64,000 nucleotides of DNA from Larix kaempferi (GCA_027924585.1 BSBM01000076.1:7845001-7909000); one strand, 5' to 3'. Numbered from the stretch's first letter, positions 47,764-60,000 are shown. The notes: generated by a model not told the origin, from the letters alone. Made by a program: numbers and translations.

Positions 47764-49791
47764 CTTTAATGTAGCTTAGCCAAAGTCTGATTTTTCCATA
47801 TAATTTATGCTGGTTTATATGGCTGAACATGAAAATTATGAATTTGAGCCACTTCCTTTGCCCGGATTCACGAACCGTCTGCTCCATTGAGATCGTAGAC
47901 TCCAAATACACTAATATTAGTCACTTGAACGACTGGAATCCATCATGTGTGCCTAATTTGGCCAAATCCAAGCATTTTGAATTAAAACAAGGCCCTGCTA
48001 ACCATTATAAATTAAAATCTCACCGATGACTTGATATTTTTGCAATCTGATGCTTGGGGGCTTTAATGGGGGCCCCAATAGATGTCAAATAACCAAAATG
48101 GAAACTTTGATTCCAAATTTGCCCGAGACCCATTTTTGGCTTGGTCAAACAGGGTTGAGCAAGTCAAAACTGGTCAAATCATGGTATTGGCTGAACTGTA
48201 TGCTTCTGCATGCAACATAGGATGCCATGGCTTCCTTATTTATGTTAGTACATCAACTATAATCATCTAGTGACAAATACAAGGTGATCATAATAAGCAA
48301 TTTCTTAAAAAATAGCCCTAAGGCAAAGTGGGCCCACCACCTCTTATGAATTCTCCACAGTTATGCACATTTATAGATTTGGTCATCTAGCTAGCTATGG
48401 GTGAGGTGGACAACAAGGCTTGAAGACAATGGGGAGTGACCGAGACCATGACTGTGTGACCCCATGGATAAGCATGGGGAGCAATGGGACCACAGTGACA
48501 TAAGTACACCAGAGGAACACTACGGAAGGGAGGTGCCTCACAAATGGGTAAAGTGCTTAGGAAGCCACCACTAGCTTTTAGCATACACCTTGCAGGTCAC
48601 ATCCAAGCCTGCATCAGGCTCCGTGAGGATCTTTGCCAGAGTCGTCGTACTGGGTGCACAGCCAACTGTAATTTGAGACTCTAGGGGACACTTAGAATTA
48701 GTTGTCCCTTACTCCATCTCACCTCCTAGTCCTTCATTGAGACTCGGCGAGGAATTTAACCATTACATTCTCTTTCATTCATGTGGCCAAGCAGTCATTT
48801 TGATATGACATGTGTTCCTAATCTGCTTGGCCTTTTACATTGACTTTCACTTTAGCCTTGGTGGCTTTATTTGACTTTCATTTAGCCTATTTGGCTTTAT
48901 TTGCATTTCTCTTCAGGTAGGATAATGGTGCTCACAATGCATGTAATGGTGGCAAGTGTGCATGGTTCAAGGACAAATGGGGAACACCCGATGAGTCTAC
49001 ACAATCCTATAATACATCACAACATCTGGGGCAACCGACAAGGAATGAATCCCAGGTTTGAAGGTGCAAATCACACACTCTAGAGTCGAGGCACAAATAA
49101 ACATGGAGTCATAGTGTACTCAGAAGTCAAAGGGGGGAGGTCCTCAAGGCCACCTATCTTGATCTTAGTCGGGGAAAGGAACCAATCACAAATGGGTCGG
49201 ATGAGTGGAGGATAGTGACAAGTGGGACCAAGGCTAGCTATCATGAGTCAAATGGCCAAATCTATACCATGAGAGGGGAAATGAACCAGTGTGCATAAAC
49301 GGGAGCCTCCACTCAAAGTGGTAGACCGCCCTTACCAGAGGCCACAAATAAGTCTCCAATCAAAAAAAGGATCACCAAATAAGCCACCACATGTTAATTC
49401 AAAGTATTAATATAAATAAACAAACATAAAAACACACCTATGAGCATAAATCATAAACCATATACCTGCCATACCATATACCTCCTGCTGACAAGTGGAT
49501 TTGAAGACCGAACTCTGACATATGAGGGCAAAGAAGTGGAAAACCAGCTATGATCTCCGCTGCTCTCATCAAACTATGGCTAAGCCACCCATCTCAGTGG
49601 GGTCATGCAAGGGCAAGCAGAATAAGGGGGGTCTAGAATGCTGCTCAGGACATGCAAAATGTTATAATGCCCACTCTAACCACATCTCTAGATCATCTCA
49701 GCTCATATCTGCTCTGTCTCAAAAATATGAATAATGTCTCTGACAATAACTCTGCATCATGGTAGCCCCAGCTAACATGGTTGTGATAACA

Positions 49792-49880
49792 AGTCCGCAA
49801 GGGCGTCACCTTTGGGAGACTCCATCTACCCTAACCCCCTAGGCACTAATCTGTAGCTTTTGCGCCCTCCTTGCTCAGCC
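49792..49880 (+). repeat. Small plus-strand U fragment
   Basis: AGTCCGCAAGGGCGTCACC through GCGCCCTCCTTG matches the 3' part of U2 (30936-31016) and U5 (60133-60206). It ends where element C2 coding sequence starts; how the junction formed is unclear. Confidence 0.5.
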
Positions 49881-51291
49881 CCCGATGAAGAATGGATCAA
49901 TCCTTTTTCTTTGCTAAAAGATGCAGTGGTGCAAGATGTGGTGCCCATTGACAATGTTTATGTGCAAAATTTCTCCAGTATCTCTCAGTTCATGGTAAGC
50001 CCTAATCCACTACATTCTACAAGAAGTGTTCAAGTCCTTTTAGTCCAATGTCGGTAAGTGGTCAACAATACTTTCCAATGAACGCAATACAGGTATGTGG
50101 ACAGGTATGATTCTCTTTTCACATTGTCATGATTATTACAATGCTCCCCCAAGGTTCCGAGACGGCAGGACGCTGGTCGGGGAGACGCACATTCAGGACG
50201 TGTGGAGACCACCCCCAAATTTTAGATAAATTCAGGGGGGACGACGAGACGCGAGAGTCATAAAAAATTTTAAAATATTAAAAATATGCAAAATATAAAT
50301 CCCAACAATATCAAACCATCCCATGCAAATTAGTGAATTGCTAAACACTACATTCATCATTGTGCAATCATGCAATGTAAATGCACAGTTCAAACACATT
50401 ACACGATTCATCATGATTATATTAATATATGAATCTATGATTAACATGAATATCATATTTCATGTTTGTCACTTCTGAGTCTTTGTCATTTGATATTTGA
50501 TATTTGATATTTCAGTTTTGAGTCTTGTCAAAGTTTCGGAGTTTCGAGTGAGACGCCCACAAGTCTCGCCAGAGTTTCCGAGTTTCGGGCAGGACGTCAG
50601 GAAGTCCCCCCAAGTTTTGTCGAGTTTCGCCGCCCACCGAAACGTTTCGTTGTGCGTTTCGCCCAAAGTGAGACGTCCCGAAACGTTTCTCATGGAGTTT
50701 CAAAGTCCCCGGGACGCAAGAAACGCCGAAACGCATCCATGACCCTTCGGGACGCATCCTCGTGAAACACTGGATTATTATTGTTTATCTTTTCATTTGA
50801 AATGTGAAGGCTGGAGTTATGTGGTTGACAATTTTAAAATGGTAAAGATCATTAGGAGTGCTAACACGATAATTATAAAGAAAAACAATATGCATGTATT
50901 TCCAAGGGATTGTCCAAACAGGTTACAGCTGATATGTGAAGATTTGCAAGGTCCACCTCCACAAATGCTTTTGTGAATGGGCAATCAAGCGATTTTCAAG
51001 CAAAAATTTTCCTCAATGCCAATATATCATCAAAATGGTCCATACATTAGTCCGATGGATGCTTGGATAAATGGAGCTTGTAAAAGAGATTTTTTGCCAT
51101 GGCAGCAGTATTTCAGCTCTCAGATCCCCGTAGCCAGCCAATCCTCATCTAGTATCATGATGGAGACCCTGGTACATATTTGCTTCGTGGTTGATCAAGT
51201 TTTATCATGGATTCTATCTAAAGACAAAGGTAAAGCAACAGGTATGAATTGTTTACTCAAATGGTTACATTGGTGGTATGATTCTCCGTAG
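49881..51291 (+). pseudogene. Acidic protein of element C2, C-terminal part
   Basis: DEEWINPFSL matches EDWVNPFSL of element C. The homologous CEDLQGPP and ACKRDFLPWQQYF blocks and the end LLKWLHWWYDSP follow, with the stop at 51289. The frame is broken by the 634-bp hAT-like insertion, a stop before GNQAIFKQK (about 50974) and other shifts. Comparison with B and C defines a conserved C-terminal region of about 85 residues (P..WI..ACKR, later LLKWLHWWYD). Unknown function. Confidence 0.65.
50139..50772. mobile_element. hAT-like MITE, 634 bp, TSD GATTATTA
   Basis: 8-bp duplications GATTATTA at 50131-50138 and 50773-50780. The left end is CAATGCTCCCC; the right end read in reverse is CAGTGTTTCACGAGG. 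The empty site is visible in element C (20508-20525), which lacks the insertion. The right half is dense with GTTTCG, GGGACG and GAGACG motifs, plus a TGATATT triplet repeat (50490-50511). It is too small to encode a transposase. Its GC-rich ends contrast with the AT-rich host. Confidence 0.85.
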
Positions 51292-51569
51292 TACTTTGTG
51301 CTTCTTATGCTAGCATAGGTAGGTAGGTTAGGCTTATACTGTTATCATTGCATTGTATTTGACGTTCTTCATGTTGACATAGGTTAGTTGCTTGTTTATG
51401 CATTTTATTTTTGGTCTTATTTGACAAGCGAGGCAGGACGGAAGTGTCTACCTCTGGGTATTTTGATGTCCTTGGTTATTTAATATGTGTGTAGGTCTAC
51501 AGGTACCCAGATGATTCTTGGATTCTCGAGCACCCTCGGGAGGAGTACTCGTCCCGCAATTGGAGCCAG
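51292..51569 (+). other. 3' untranslated tail of element C2
   Basis: Noncoding; ends CTCGTCCCGCAATTGGAGCCAG. It shares the GAGCAAGGCAGAACGGAAGTGT-type block of element C (21200) in diverged form. Confidence 0.6.
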
Positions 51570-54142
51570 TGTTACGATGGTACTAGCACCAGTGCGCCTG
51601 TAGAGGTACCCTAGGGAGTGGGTGTCTTTTTTTCTGACTAAGAGGGGTGTTTAGCCAACTTATACTGAGGTACCTTATACTGAGGTAGGGGTATGGCCAG
51701 ACCCTCTGGTTTCTCCTCTAGAAGTATTATGGCTTAATGGCATCGCTGACTGCCTCATGAAAGGGTTTGAAACCCTGAGGTTGGTGTCCGGGGCTTCCCG
51801 AGGTGGGTCACTGGGTCACATGACCCCGACCTTGTTTTATCACTCCAGTGGTAGTTGCTTCAGCACTGAAACACGCTCTTATCTTCTAAAGCACCCTCAG
51901 CACCCTCCTGGCCCTCCAGTTCAGTAGCGCCCTCTCTCTAGGCCCTCCTTCAGAGGATGACATCATCCTCCTGGGAAGATTGTTTGCTTGATAAAGGGGG
52001 AGGCGTTGAGGGATTTTCATCACTGTTGAGGTTAGTTGGGGCATGATGACCCCCCCCCCTACATAGTCTGGCCTTCAGTTTCGTCAAAATTGGCCTTGTT
52101 TAGCCATTTTGCTCAAGTAGGGGTCAAATCTGGGGAAAACACCTCAATTTACCCATTACTTTGATTATTTTATATTATTTTTATTCTAATTTTAAGTTGA
52201 CATTTTAAATATTAAATTGACCTTGTTTTATATAAAAGTGAGTGAAATCATATAAATACAATCTCCTCACTTATTTTGCAAGTTTGAGTCATTTCTTGGA
52301 AGTTTTACTATTGTTCATGCCATTGCTAAGGTGAGGCTAGAGTGATTTGCTTAACGCATGCACTTGGAGGTATCTATACTTTTGGTATGATGTCTCTTAG
52401 TCAATTTGAATGAAAGTGATGCTTGTTAGGGTTGAATGGAAGCCATCGTTGCTTCATTTTGTCTTGATTAGCATTTCATTTTATCTTTGATCACCCTTGC
52501 ATTCAAGCTTGAACTCTAGGTCTTCAAGATTTGCTCGGCTAGGTCTCCTCAACAAATTCTAGAGATTGTTAAGGTTAGCCCTAGTTGCCAAGCTTGTCAA
52601 GTACCATCTCAAGAAGGGTAACTCCTCTCATTAATGCCCTAGGGTTTAGTAGATAGTTTTCTTTTGAAATGCTAGGTTGTTCATCTACTTCAAAACTATT
52701 TTTCTGAGTTTACATTTGTAAATATTATGTTAATTAGTCTTACATTTTTTTTTTTGAGTTAGTTGTTTAATTTACATGTTAAAAAACCTAAATTCTAATT
52801 GTAAAAATCCTTTTTTAGCCCTAAATCTGAGTTTCAAGCCCTAACTGCAGGCTTCCCTAACCCCTGCGACCTAGCCCTACACTCCTCCCTCTCCTTCGCT
52901 CAAGCAACTACCCAGCTCAGCCTCCCTCCTAAGTCTCCCTCATACCCTCAGCCCTCCATTTCCATAGCTCAGTCCCATTTAAAACCCTCGGGCTGCCCTC
53001 TTCAAGACCTCGGGTCTGTTCTTCTTGCTAACCGCAGGCCTGCTGGCTGTCCTCCTTTCCCCAAGCCCGGACCACTTACCTTGCCACATCCCGCAGCCTC
53101 TTTCTCTCCAGGCCTTCGGGTCCCCCTATCCACCTGACTGCCTTCTCCTCTTCCTCCCTTCCACTGAGCCTTTCCTTCACCCTTTCTAACGCATCCCCAA
53201 CTCATCCCTTTTCCTCCTCACAGCTCTCCCCTTACTGCTTCTATCCTCCACCTTTCTTCTCCTTCCCTCCATTCGAACCAGCCCTGCTCCTTCTCCATCT
53301 CCACGCCCCTTTGGACAGCCCTTCTGTGCCCTACCTTTACCTCTTCCCTGCACACAATAAACAGAAAACCAATTAGTAATTTTACTTAGAATTGTGTGCT
53401 TGCCATTAGGGCATTTACTACACATACTTATTGTGATCATGTTAACATTTATTGAGGATTGAACTGCCTAACACCTACAGTAATAGAGAAGTCTTGTGGC
53501 AATCCTGAATTTTGTAGTATTATTACATACAGTTCTGAAGTTCATATTTGTCCACTGGGATACTTTGATCTTTAATGTTGAATGACGCTTGTTGTTACAT
53601 AAATTATTTGCACGATAAAATATTCAATTCAGATCTCCTACATTAGATATACTGCCATAGCCATATCGTACTGTTTGATTACTTACAGATCTGAAACTCA
53701 TGTGAACTGAACTACATTTTGATTATTGGGTAATGAATGCTGAGAATCTTTAAAGTGCGTTTACATGCTGATCTAGAGAGGATTGATATTCTACATTTCA
53801 CACAGAAGATATTTGACATATATATTCTTTGGTTAATTCCCTAATCTTATGTTGTCATATTAATTTAGAAGGTTACATTTATGTTAATGACAAGGTATAT
53901 CTTTTGCACCCACTAACATTGATCAAAACATTATTGACTCCATTTAGGCACTGGTTTAACTACTAGATTGCATAGAATATAGTTTGTTGGCTGTTCTATT
54001 GTTTTTACAAGATTCCATAAGGATACTTCTCCTTGGAGGTTTCGACTTCCGAAGAAGTTAGAACGGTGACCGAGGTGACATTGGGTCACTGATCTTATTT
54101 TTGCTTACTGGGAATTAGCCTTGCTAATTTGCCCCGGTAACA
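51570..54142 (+). repeat. 3' LTR of element C2
   Basis: 2573 bp, starting TGTTACGATGG and ending CCCCGGTAACA, then GGAGG. It has TATAAATA at 52251, a C homopolymer near 52050, a T run near 52750 and a pyrimidine-rich tract (52850-53340). The motif TTGACTCCATTTAGGCACTGG lies at 53934-53954. Minus-strand Arg/Gly-rich ORFs at 53002-53440 are reads of the tract. No genes. Confidence 0.75.
52251..52258 (+). promoter_or_regulatory. TATA box of the C2 LTR
   Basis: TATAAATA followed by CAATCTCCTCACTT, as in the element C LTR. Confidence 0.5.
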
Positions 54143-54589
54143 GGAGGTATCATCACTCTGGAACACATTTGGATATCATCCGATCGTCACCGCTTGTCTT
54201 GTATATCTCGTCATCATAAAAAAGGTCTCTTTTGATCAAGTCCTTTTGACTAGAAGAACTGTTCCCACTAGAACCTTGTTCCTCACTAGAAGCACATCAT
54301 CTTTCCAAAGATGATAACTGATCCATCTGATCAGCCTGGTCAACCTAGACCACAGAGGAACACATCCTCGTGCTTTATCATTCTAAAACCAAAAGGGGCT
54401 TGCATTCCTTAGGAAGACACTTCTTCCAAGCACTTTATCGATCTCAAATCGAATGGAGGCTCCACATCCCCAGGAAGACTCTTCTTCCAATTTACCAGTC
54501 ATTAGAACTGGAAGGCGGTGATGACTGTGGCTAGTCCACCCCTCTGGGCCCAAGCTACACATAGGAGCACTCTCCCCACTGGAGAACAT

Positions 54590-54755
54590 CCCACACAGGG
54601 ATCCACTCCACAAAGGAGTCCTCTCCACATCGGAGAACATTTCCACAAAGGAACCATCCCACACAGGGATCCACTCCACAAAGGAGTCCTCTCCACACCA
54701 AAGAACATTCCACACAAGAACCATCCCACATAGGGACACACTCCAGTAAGGAGTC
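54590..54755 (-). repeat. 68-bp tandem repeat downstream of copia pol
   Basis: Nearly three units starting at about 54591, 54659 and 54726, each reading CCACACAGGGATCCACTCC or similar, with AAGGAGTCCTCTCCACA. It lies between the pol stop and the lost 3' LTR. The Trp/Cys-rich ORFs across it are repeat artefacts. Confidence 0.7.
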
Positions 54756-54800
54756 AAGCACAAGTCTCGGCTTGTGCCTCATCAACAGCCATACTGGCCA

Positions 54801-55720
54801 TCAATCTCTCTTCCTGAGGAAGGGAATCTCCACCATCCCAACCCTTTCACGGAAGTATGCAAACTTCACTCTAAACAAAGGCTTGGTAAGGATATTTGCA
54901 ATCTGCTCATCTGTGGAGATATACTGGAGCTTCACTGCTCCCTTTTATCTGCGATGTACTCTACCTCTGTTGTACTGAGTGCCACAGAAAACTGTTTCTT
55001 GCTAAACCAAGAAACCATAGCTGATCCCAAGCTAAAACATCACCCAGAGGTGATCTTTCTTTCAAATGCACTACCAGCCTAATCTGAATTGGTATAGCCT
55101 ACCAGCTTCACTCTATCTCCTGAAGTATATCTCAATCCATAACCAACTGTACCACGAAGATATCTCAGAACATGCTTAGTTGTTGTCTAATGTACTTATC
55201 TCGGCTCGACCATGTGTTGACTCAATGCGTTCACTGTATAACATATATTTGGCCTGGTATTAACCAGGTACAACAAGGCATCAATCAATTGGTGATACAT
55301 GGTGGGATCCACTAAATATGAAGATATGGCAGCATCATGTAACTTCTTCAGATTTGCTTTCATGGGTGTAGCCATGGTCTTACAGCCCATCATCCCAAAT
55401 CTCTTCAGGCATCAATAGTATACTTCCACTAACTCAGGAAGATCTCATCATGTCTCTGCCACACCTCTAATCCCAAGAAATAATGTATCAAGCCAAGGTA
55501 CTTCATCTCAAACTTAGAGGCTAGCTCCCTCTACATCTGTCAATAAATATCTTTGTCTCGGTGAGAAGAGCATCACGATCAAGGAATCATTATCAACAAT
55601 TTGTGCCATCTGCACATGTTGAATCTTGAGCCACTGCTCTAACTGAACAAATATGAACATTCAGGCACAAGTAATGCTCTAACCAATTTTAGAGTCTGTC
55701 ATGATTCCAACTAGAAGCCA
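54801..55720 (-). pseudogene. pol: Copia reverse transcriptase end and RNase H
   Basis: Minus strand, in order: SLKFEMKYLGLIHYFLGLEV and GCKTMATPMKANLKKL of the RT end, YHQLIDALLYLVNTRPNICY, then KHVLRYLRGTVGYGLRYTSG, GCCFSLGSAMVSWFSKKQ of RNase H, and the pol terminus DEQIANILTKPLFRVKFAYF, stopping at 54801. These are the standard copia blocks. Several stops interrupt it, for example in DWAGSA (Trp lost) and after LSQHMVEPR. The upstream RT region (YVDD part) is too degraded to delimit. Nonfunctional. Confidence 0.85.
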
Positions 55721-55960
55721 ACTGCTCTTTATGTGATCCCCACATCTCAGGTAACATGTTGAAGTAACTAAGGAACTTCAAAGAACTCATCAGCTGCTAC
55801 TAACTGCAATCCCTCTTGATTACCGGAAGGATGAATATTTGTCGTAGAGAGAGACCAAGATTAGTTGGAGCCTCCTGTTTTCGACCATCAATCTTCATAT
55901 GAGATCCTTTAGACTTGTAGGTTATATGATTGAATGTACTAGGTTCACACTTGATCTGCA

Positions 55961-56115
55961 GTCCACACAGGACAAGGAGTTCACACAGAACTCATCTTGG
56001 TTCACACAGAACCACAATCCACACGGGACAAGGAGTTCGCATAGAACTCACGAAACTCATCTCGGTTCACACAAAACTACAGTCCACACAGGACAAGGAG
56101 TTCACAAAGAGCTCA
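55961..56115 (-). repeat. Short tandem repeat in copia element
   Basis: Three imperfect units with GTCCACACAGGACAAGGAGTT at 55961, 56018 and 56082, separated by TTCACACAGAACT-type sequence. They have spread across what should be pol coding sequence. Confidence 0.65.
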
Positions 56116-57051
56116 GGAGAATCAACTCCATCTCCCTCTCAAGGAGGGACACATCATTCTCCCAGTCTTAGGGAGAATGTCACACCGATGTTGCAACCAT
56201 TAGTCTTCAAGCGCCCTACTCCCTCTGCATCTGAGCATCCTGCTCCTTCTCAAATACTGAGTATCAACAGGATCTTCACATCCATCACTTGTCCTCTTGT
56301 TGGACAACTCTCTCTTATAGGTCACAGCACATGATCTTTCCTACAAGTCAAGTTCAGCCAATTAGTTACCAACATTGCATAATCATGAAATTCGATCAAA
56401 TCATATTGGCATTTCAATGCAATAGTTCACATAGTTATGAAAGCATCTTAGCCAATGCTTCAGCACAACACCCATCCCTATCCCAAACACACATGGTGAC
56501 TATCTGGATGCCTTCCATATCCACCAGAACATACTTGCAAGACCGTGCACTACTCCGAGTATGTCAGCAAAGAGGTTTCATCCTAGACTAGTTCCAACAA
56601 GGGCTCATGGGTTGTTGTGCAGCACTATAGACTACTTACCCAACATATATATGCACTACATGAGCCTGCTACTCATCAATCTCAGTCATGCATAAAATAA
56701 AATTGTATCAAATATCTACACATAACTATTTCGAACATTATCCTAATCATTCAAGGATTTAAAGAATAACTCAAATGACAATACAAGTACTTATCTTTTA
56801 TTGTTTTGTGGGCTCCCTCTTGATCTCTTCCTCCTTGCAGGGATCATTGGAGTCCTTAGATCTTTATCTTCTTTCTTGTCGGAAGCCCATTGAAGAAACT
56901 GCAACCTGGATCTTCATACATCACCATTGACAATCTCCTCATCTAGAGATAATGCAATCATTGGTGTACTAAAGGAAATACTCTTTTCGACGGTCATCAT
57001 CTTCTGCATTCCTTGACTGCTTTGGTGAGGTCTCTTTATCAACATCAACGA
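56116..57051 (-). other. Degraded copia internal sequence
   Basis: About 0.9 kb between the tandem repeat and U5, expected by position to be the integrase-RT part of pol. I can read no convincing motif in any frame. No RNA gene or regulatory site is seen. Confidence 0.3.
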
Positions 57052-60000
57052 TGTTATCACATACATTGTAGCTGGAGCTACCATGATGATGACCCTATTT
57101 TTTCACATCCATGAGCTAGTCCTATGGTTGAGATGATCCTATTGATCAACAGTGATACATATATTTCTGAACCAACAGTAGCAACTTGCCCCCTTGTCAT
57201 GACTGATCTTGCATGACCCCATTGGGACGTACTTGTTGTATCCATGGTTCACTGAGCAGAGTAACAGAGCACATAGTTGGTACATTTCCCTTGCCCCATG
57301 AGCAGTCCGATTTGGTTCATCAGAGACAGGTATATGGTCGAATAGGTATGTGTGTGTATTTGGGTGCTACTAGACTATCTTGCTCATCTTATTAGCCTTA
57401 AATGGACATGGTAATTGATTTTGGTGATTATGTATTGTAGTGCTATCATAGACTTGTTATTATGAGTTGATCTATGATTTTAAATGTTAAGACTTTTCTA
57501 TATGCTCACTAGTATTGCTTACCTTATGCAGACTTAGCCTTGCCTTTGCAATATATGGCATCACCTTTTCACCTTTCTCCATTCATCTGTCTCTTCCATT
57601 ATCTGGTTTGATCCCGACTTGTACTTTGACTAGTGAGATCAAGGACTTCCCCCACTTATGTCGTTGTGTTGGATAGACTCCATGTTTACTTCGTGTCTCG
57701 GCTCTGGAATGTGTGGCCTGGTCCCTTCTAGTTTGCTTGGATGATATCAGGTGGATCAGTTGTGTGGCTAGTGTTACTAGAATGTTCTCCTTTAGTCCTC
57801 AAAAACAAGTACTCCCACAAAAGCATCGGAACGCATAAATGTTATATCTAAATGGATGCAAAAAGTCAGCTACAAAAAGTGTTGCTAAACACTAAGCAAA
57901 TTAAAAAAATTCCGTAGCTAGTTAGTGGCCAAGGGACAAGCAATCATCCCTTGTATGATGTAAGGTTGTTTACCCCTACAGGGCAACAGGGTGGTAACAA
58001 CATCGTACCTATGGACGGTGGCGGGCAATGGTGGTAAGACCGAATCATTATACGAGGCTCGTAAGGCTTATCAGGGCACCTGCTCTTGGAGGCTGGCTAG
58101 TGAAAGATAGATCAAAGTGTTAAATGTTGAATGTTAAATCTCAATTGTGCAATAAGCTAGCAATAAATCAAATGCAATAAAGGATGCTTCTCTAGAGTCT
58201 ACTGGAAGCCTTCCAAGCACTCTACCCATTTGTGAGGCACCGCCATTCCCTAGTGTCTTCTATCTGGCATATGTCTAAGTGGTTCCCCTTTTCCCTCATG
58301 TCCAAGAGATCACAGTGTCGAGATTATCAAGTCAAATCCCCTTGTCCTAACCTTGTTTTGTTCACCTCACCCATTATAATTTGATTAACTTTGTAAGTGA
58401 GCATGTATAAAGGACTTCATGAAAAATCATTTATTTACTCTAATGTAAGCCTTATGTTTATTGGATCTATTGAATTATCACCATTATCATGTTACTTTTG
58501 TTATAGTTGGCAAATAATATGAATAAGAGAGTTATCTTCCACCCCTCATACATATTGGATTGATCAGATTACATTTCAGCCAACAGATTTGTCATTTTTT
58601 ACTTGGTCAAACCTAGTTTGACTTGGTCAACACAAGTCTCGAGATGGATATGGTTACAATTATTCTATTGTTGTCTTTTGATGCCTTTGGAGGCCATTCA
58701 GACCATTCTGGTGCTCCAAAAATGCAAAAATTGGTTCAATACAGTAATTGGGTGAATATTTAATGAAATGGACCAATTTTTATCAAAATGTGAAAAACTT
58801 ATTTGAGGGCCTTCCACCAAAAGCGTTTTTGAGGTATGAGTAAGGAGTATTACCAGATTGCTATTTTTTGGAATTTTTGTAGTCAGATTTTTATTCTGAG
58901 CAACGGAAAATGATATTAGGGGCATTTTAAATATTTATGGAGCATTTCAGAGAATTAATTATAAATGATCAAGTGACCATGGCTACCTCAAGGAAATCGA
59001 TTTGGCTAATGGAGGTGAGGAGATGACTTGGGGATGATTGATCATGATGAGATGGGACTCTGCATGCATATTCCATGTATTATCTTCATCTGAGGAAGAC
59101 TTCACATGTTGCTACCTTGGTCCTAGGGAGGACGTCTTCCTTGGGGGCGCACTTGATGATTGATCATTTGATGTATCTCATGATATATTGTTATATCATT
59201 GTAAAAGGTGGGCACCTAGGGTGATTTATGCCCTTAGTGACCCCCTTATTATGTTGCCCCATGTTATATCATGATGTTATGTTATATTTGCCTTTCCTAA
59301 GGCGTTATTAGGAAAAAGTGCACCCCCCTTTATGACTTAGTCATTGATCCATGTAATGTAAAAATAACAATATCTCCATCGTTGATGATCTCCATTGTAT
59401 CTTTTAATCTCAACCACTCATTCAAAAAAGTGGTTAGGGTTTTGGTCTCTCTCGGATCTATTTAAGAGAGAGAACTTCCTCAGTGTAAAGGGATTTTTGG
59501 CTCTGGATTATTGGCAATAAAAGAAATTTTTGGGGAAAATCTTGTGTCTTTGTTGAATATTGTTCTCGTGCTTAATTGTAGATCTAATAGCCTAATACAT
59601 TCTAGCTATATGATGATGTTTCCATGCTATATATGCTATAGATAGTGTGTGATTTGCAGGAGGGTGACTTCACTTAGAGAGATTTCGTGGGGGTACTCCA
59701 GATCTATCCACTGGATGAGTTTAACAATCAAGGAGTAGTTTGCATTGTATCTTTGATCATTGTTTATGTTCTTTGATTTATCTTGCATCATTTACTTTCT
59801 CTCTTGTGAATCAAATCTCACAGTGGTTTGTCTTTGCAGGAGGGAGGGTGCACTAGCTCAACTTGGGAAAATCATTTTCATCTTGGAGTTCATCATTTTG
59901 GCCGGAAATTGAATCAAGGGGGTTAGAGCCTCATTGCATTTGGCATATACAAGAGATAGAGGTAAGTTTCCATCTATTTTCTTTTGTTTCAAGATCTATT

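Larger units (their letters stand above)
44235..49791 (-). repeat. U4: solo LTR of family U
   Basis: Minus-strand start TGTTATCACA at 49791; the other end is decayed to TATTATCAC at 44235. Flanks are GGTCC (44230-44234) and AGTCC (49792-49796), 4 of 5 matching. A minus-strand TATA-like box (CTATTTAAG, 45579-45587) aligns with U1. Subtracting the hAT-like insertion at 46031-47763 leaves 3.8 kb. ORFs inside are unconserved. Confidence 0.75.
49881..54142 (+). mobile_element. Second pol-less element of the C type (C2), 5' truncated
   Basis: Acidic-protein remains (49881-51291) with a hAT-like insertion, an untranslated tail and a 2.57-kb 3' LTR (51570-54142). Order and sequence follow element C at 20100-23540. 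The 5' part is missing. Confidence 0.7.

Noticed and set aside
54383-54785. Overlapping Trp/Cys/Gly-rich ORFs on the minus strand
   Set aside because: Created by a 68-bp tandem repeat downstream of the copia pol stop.
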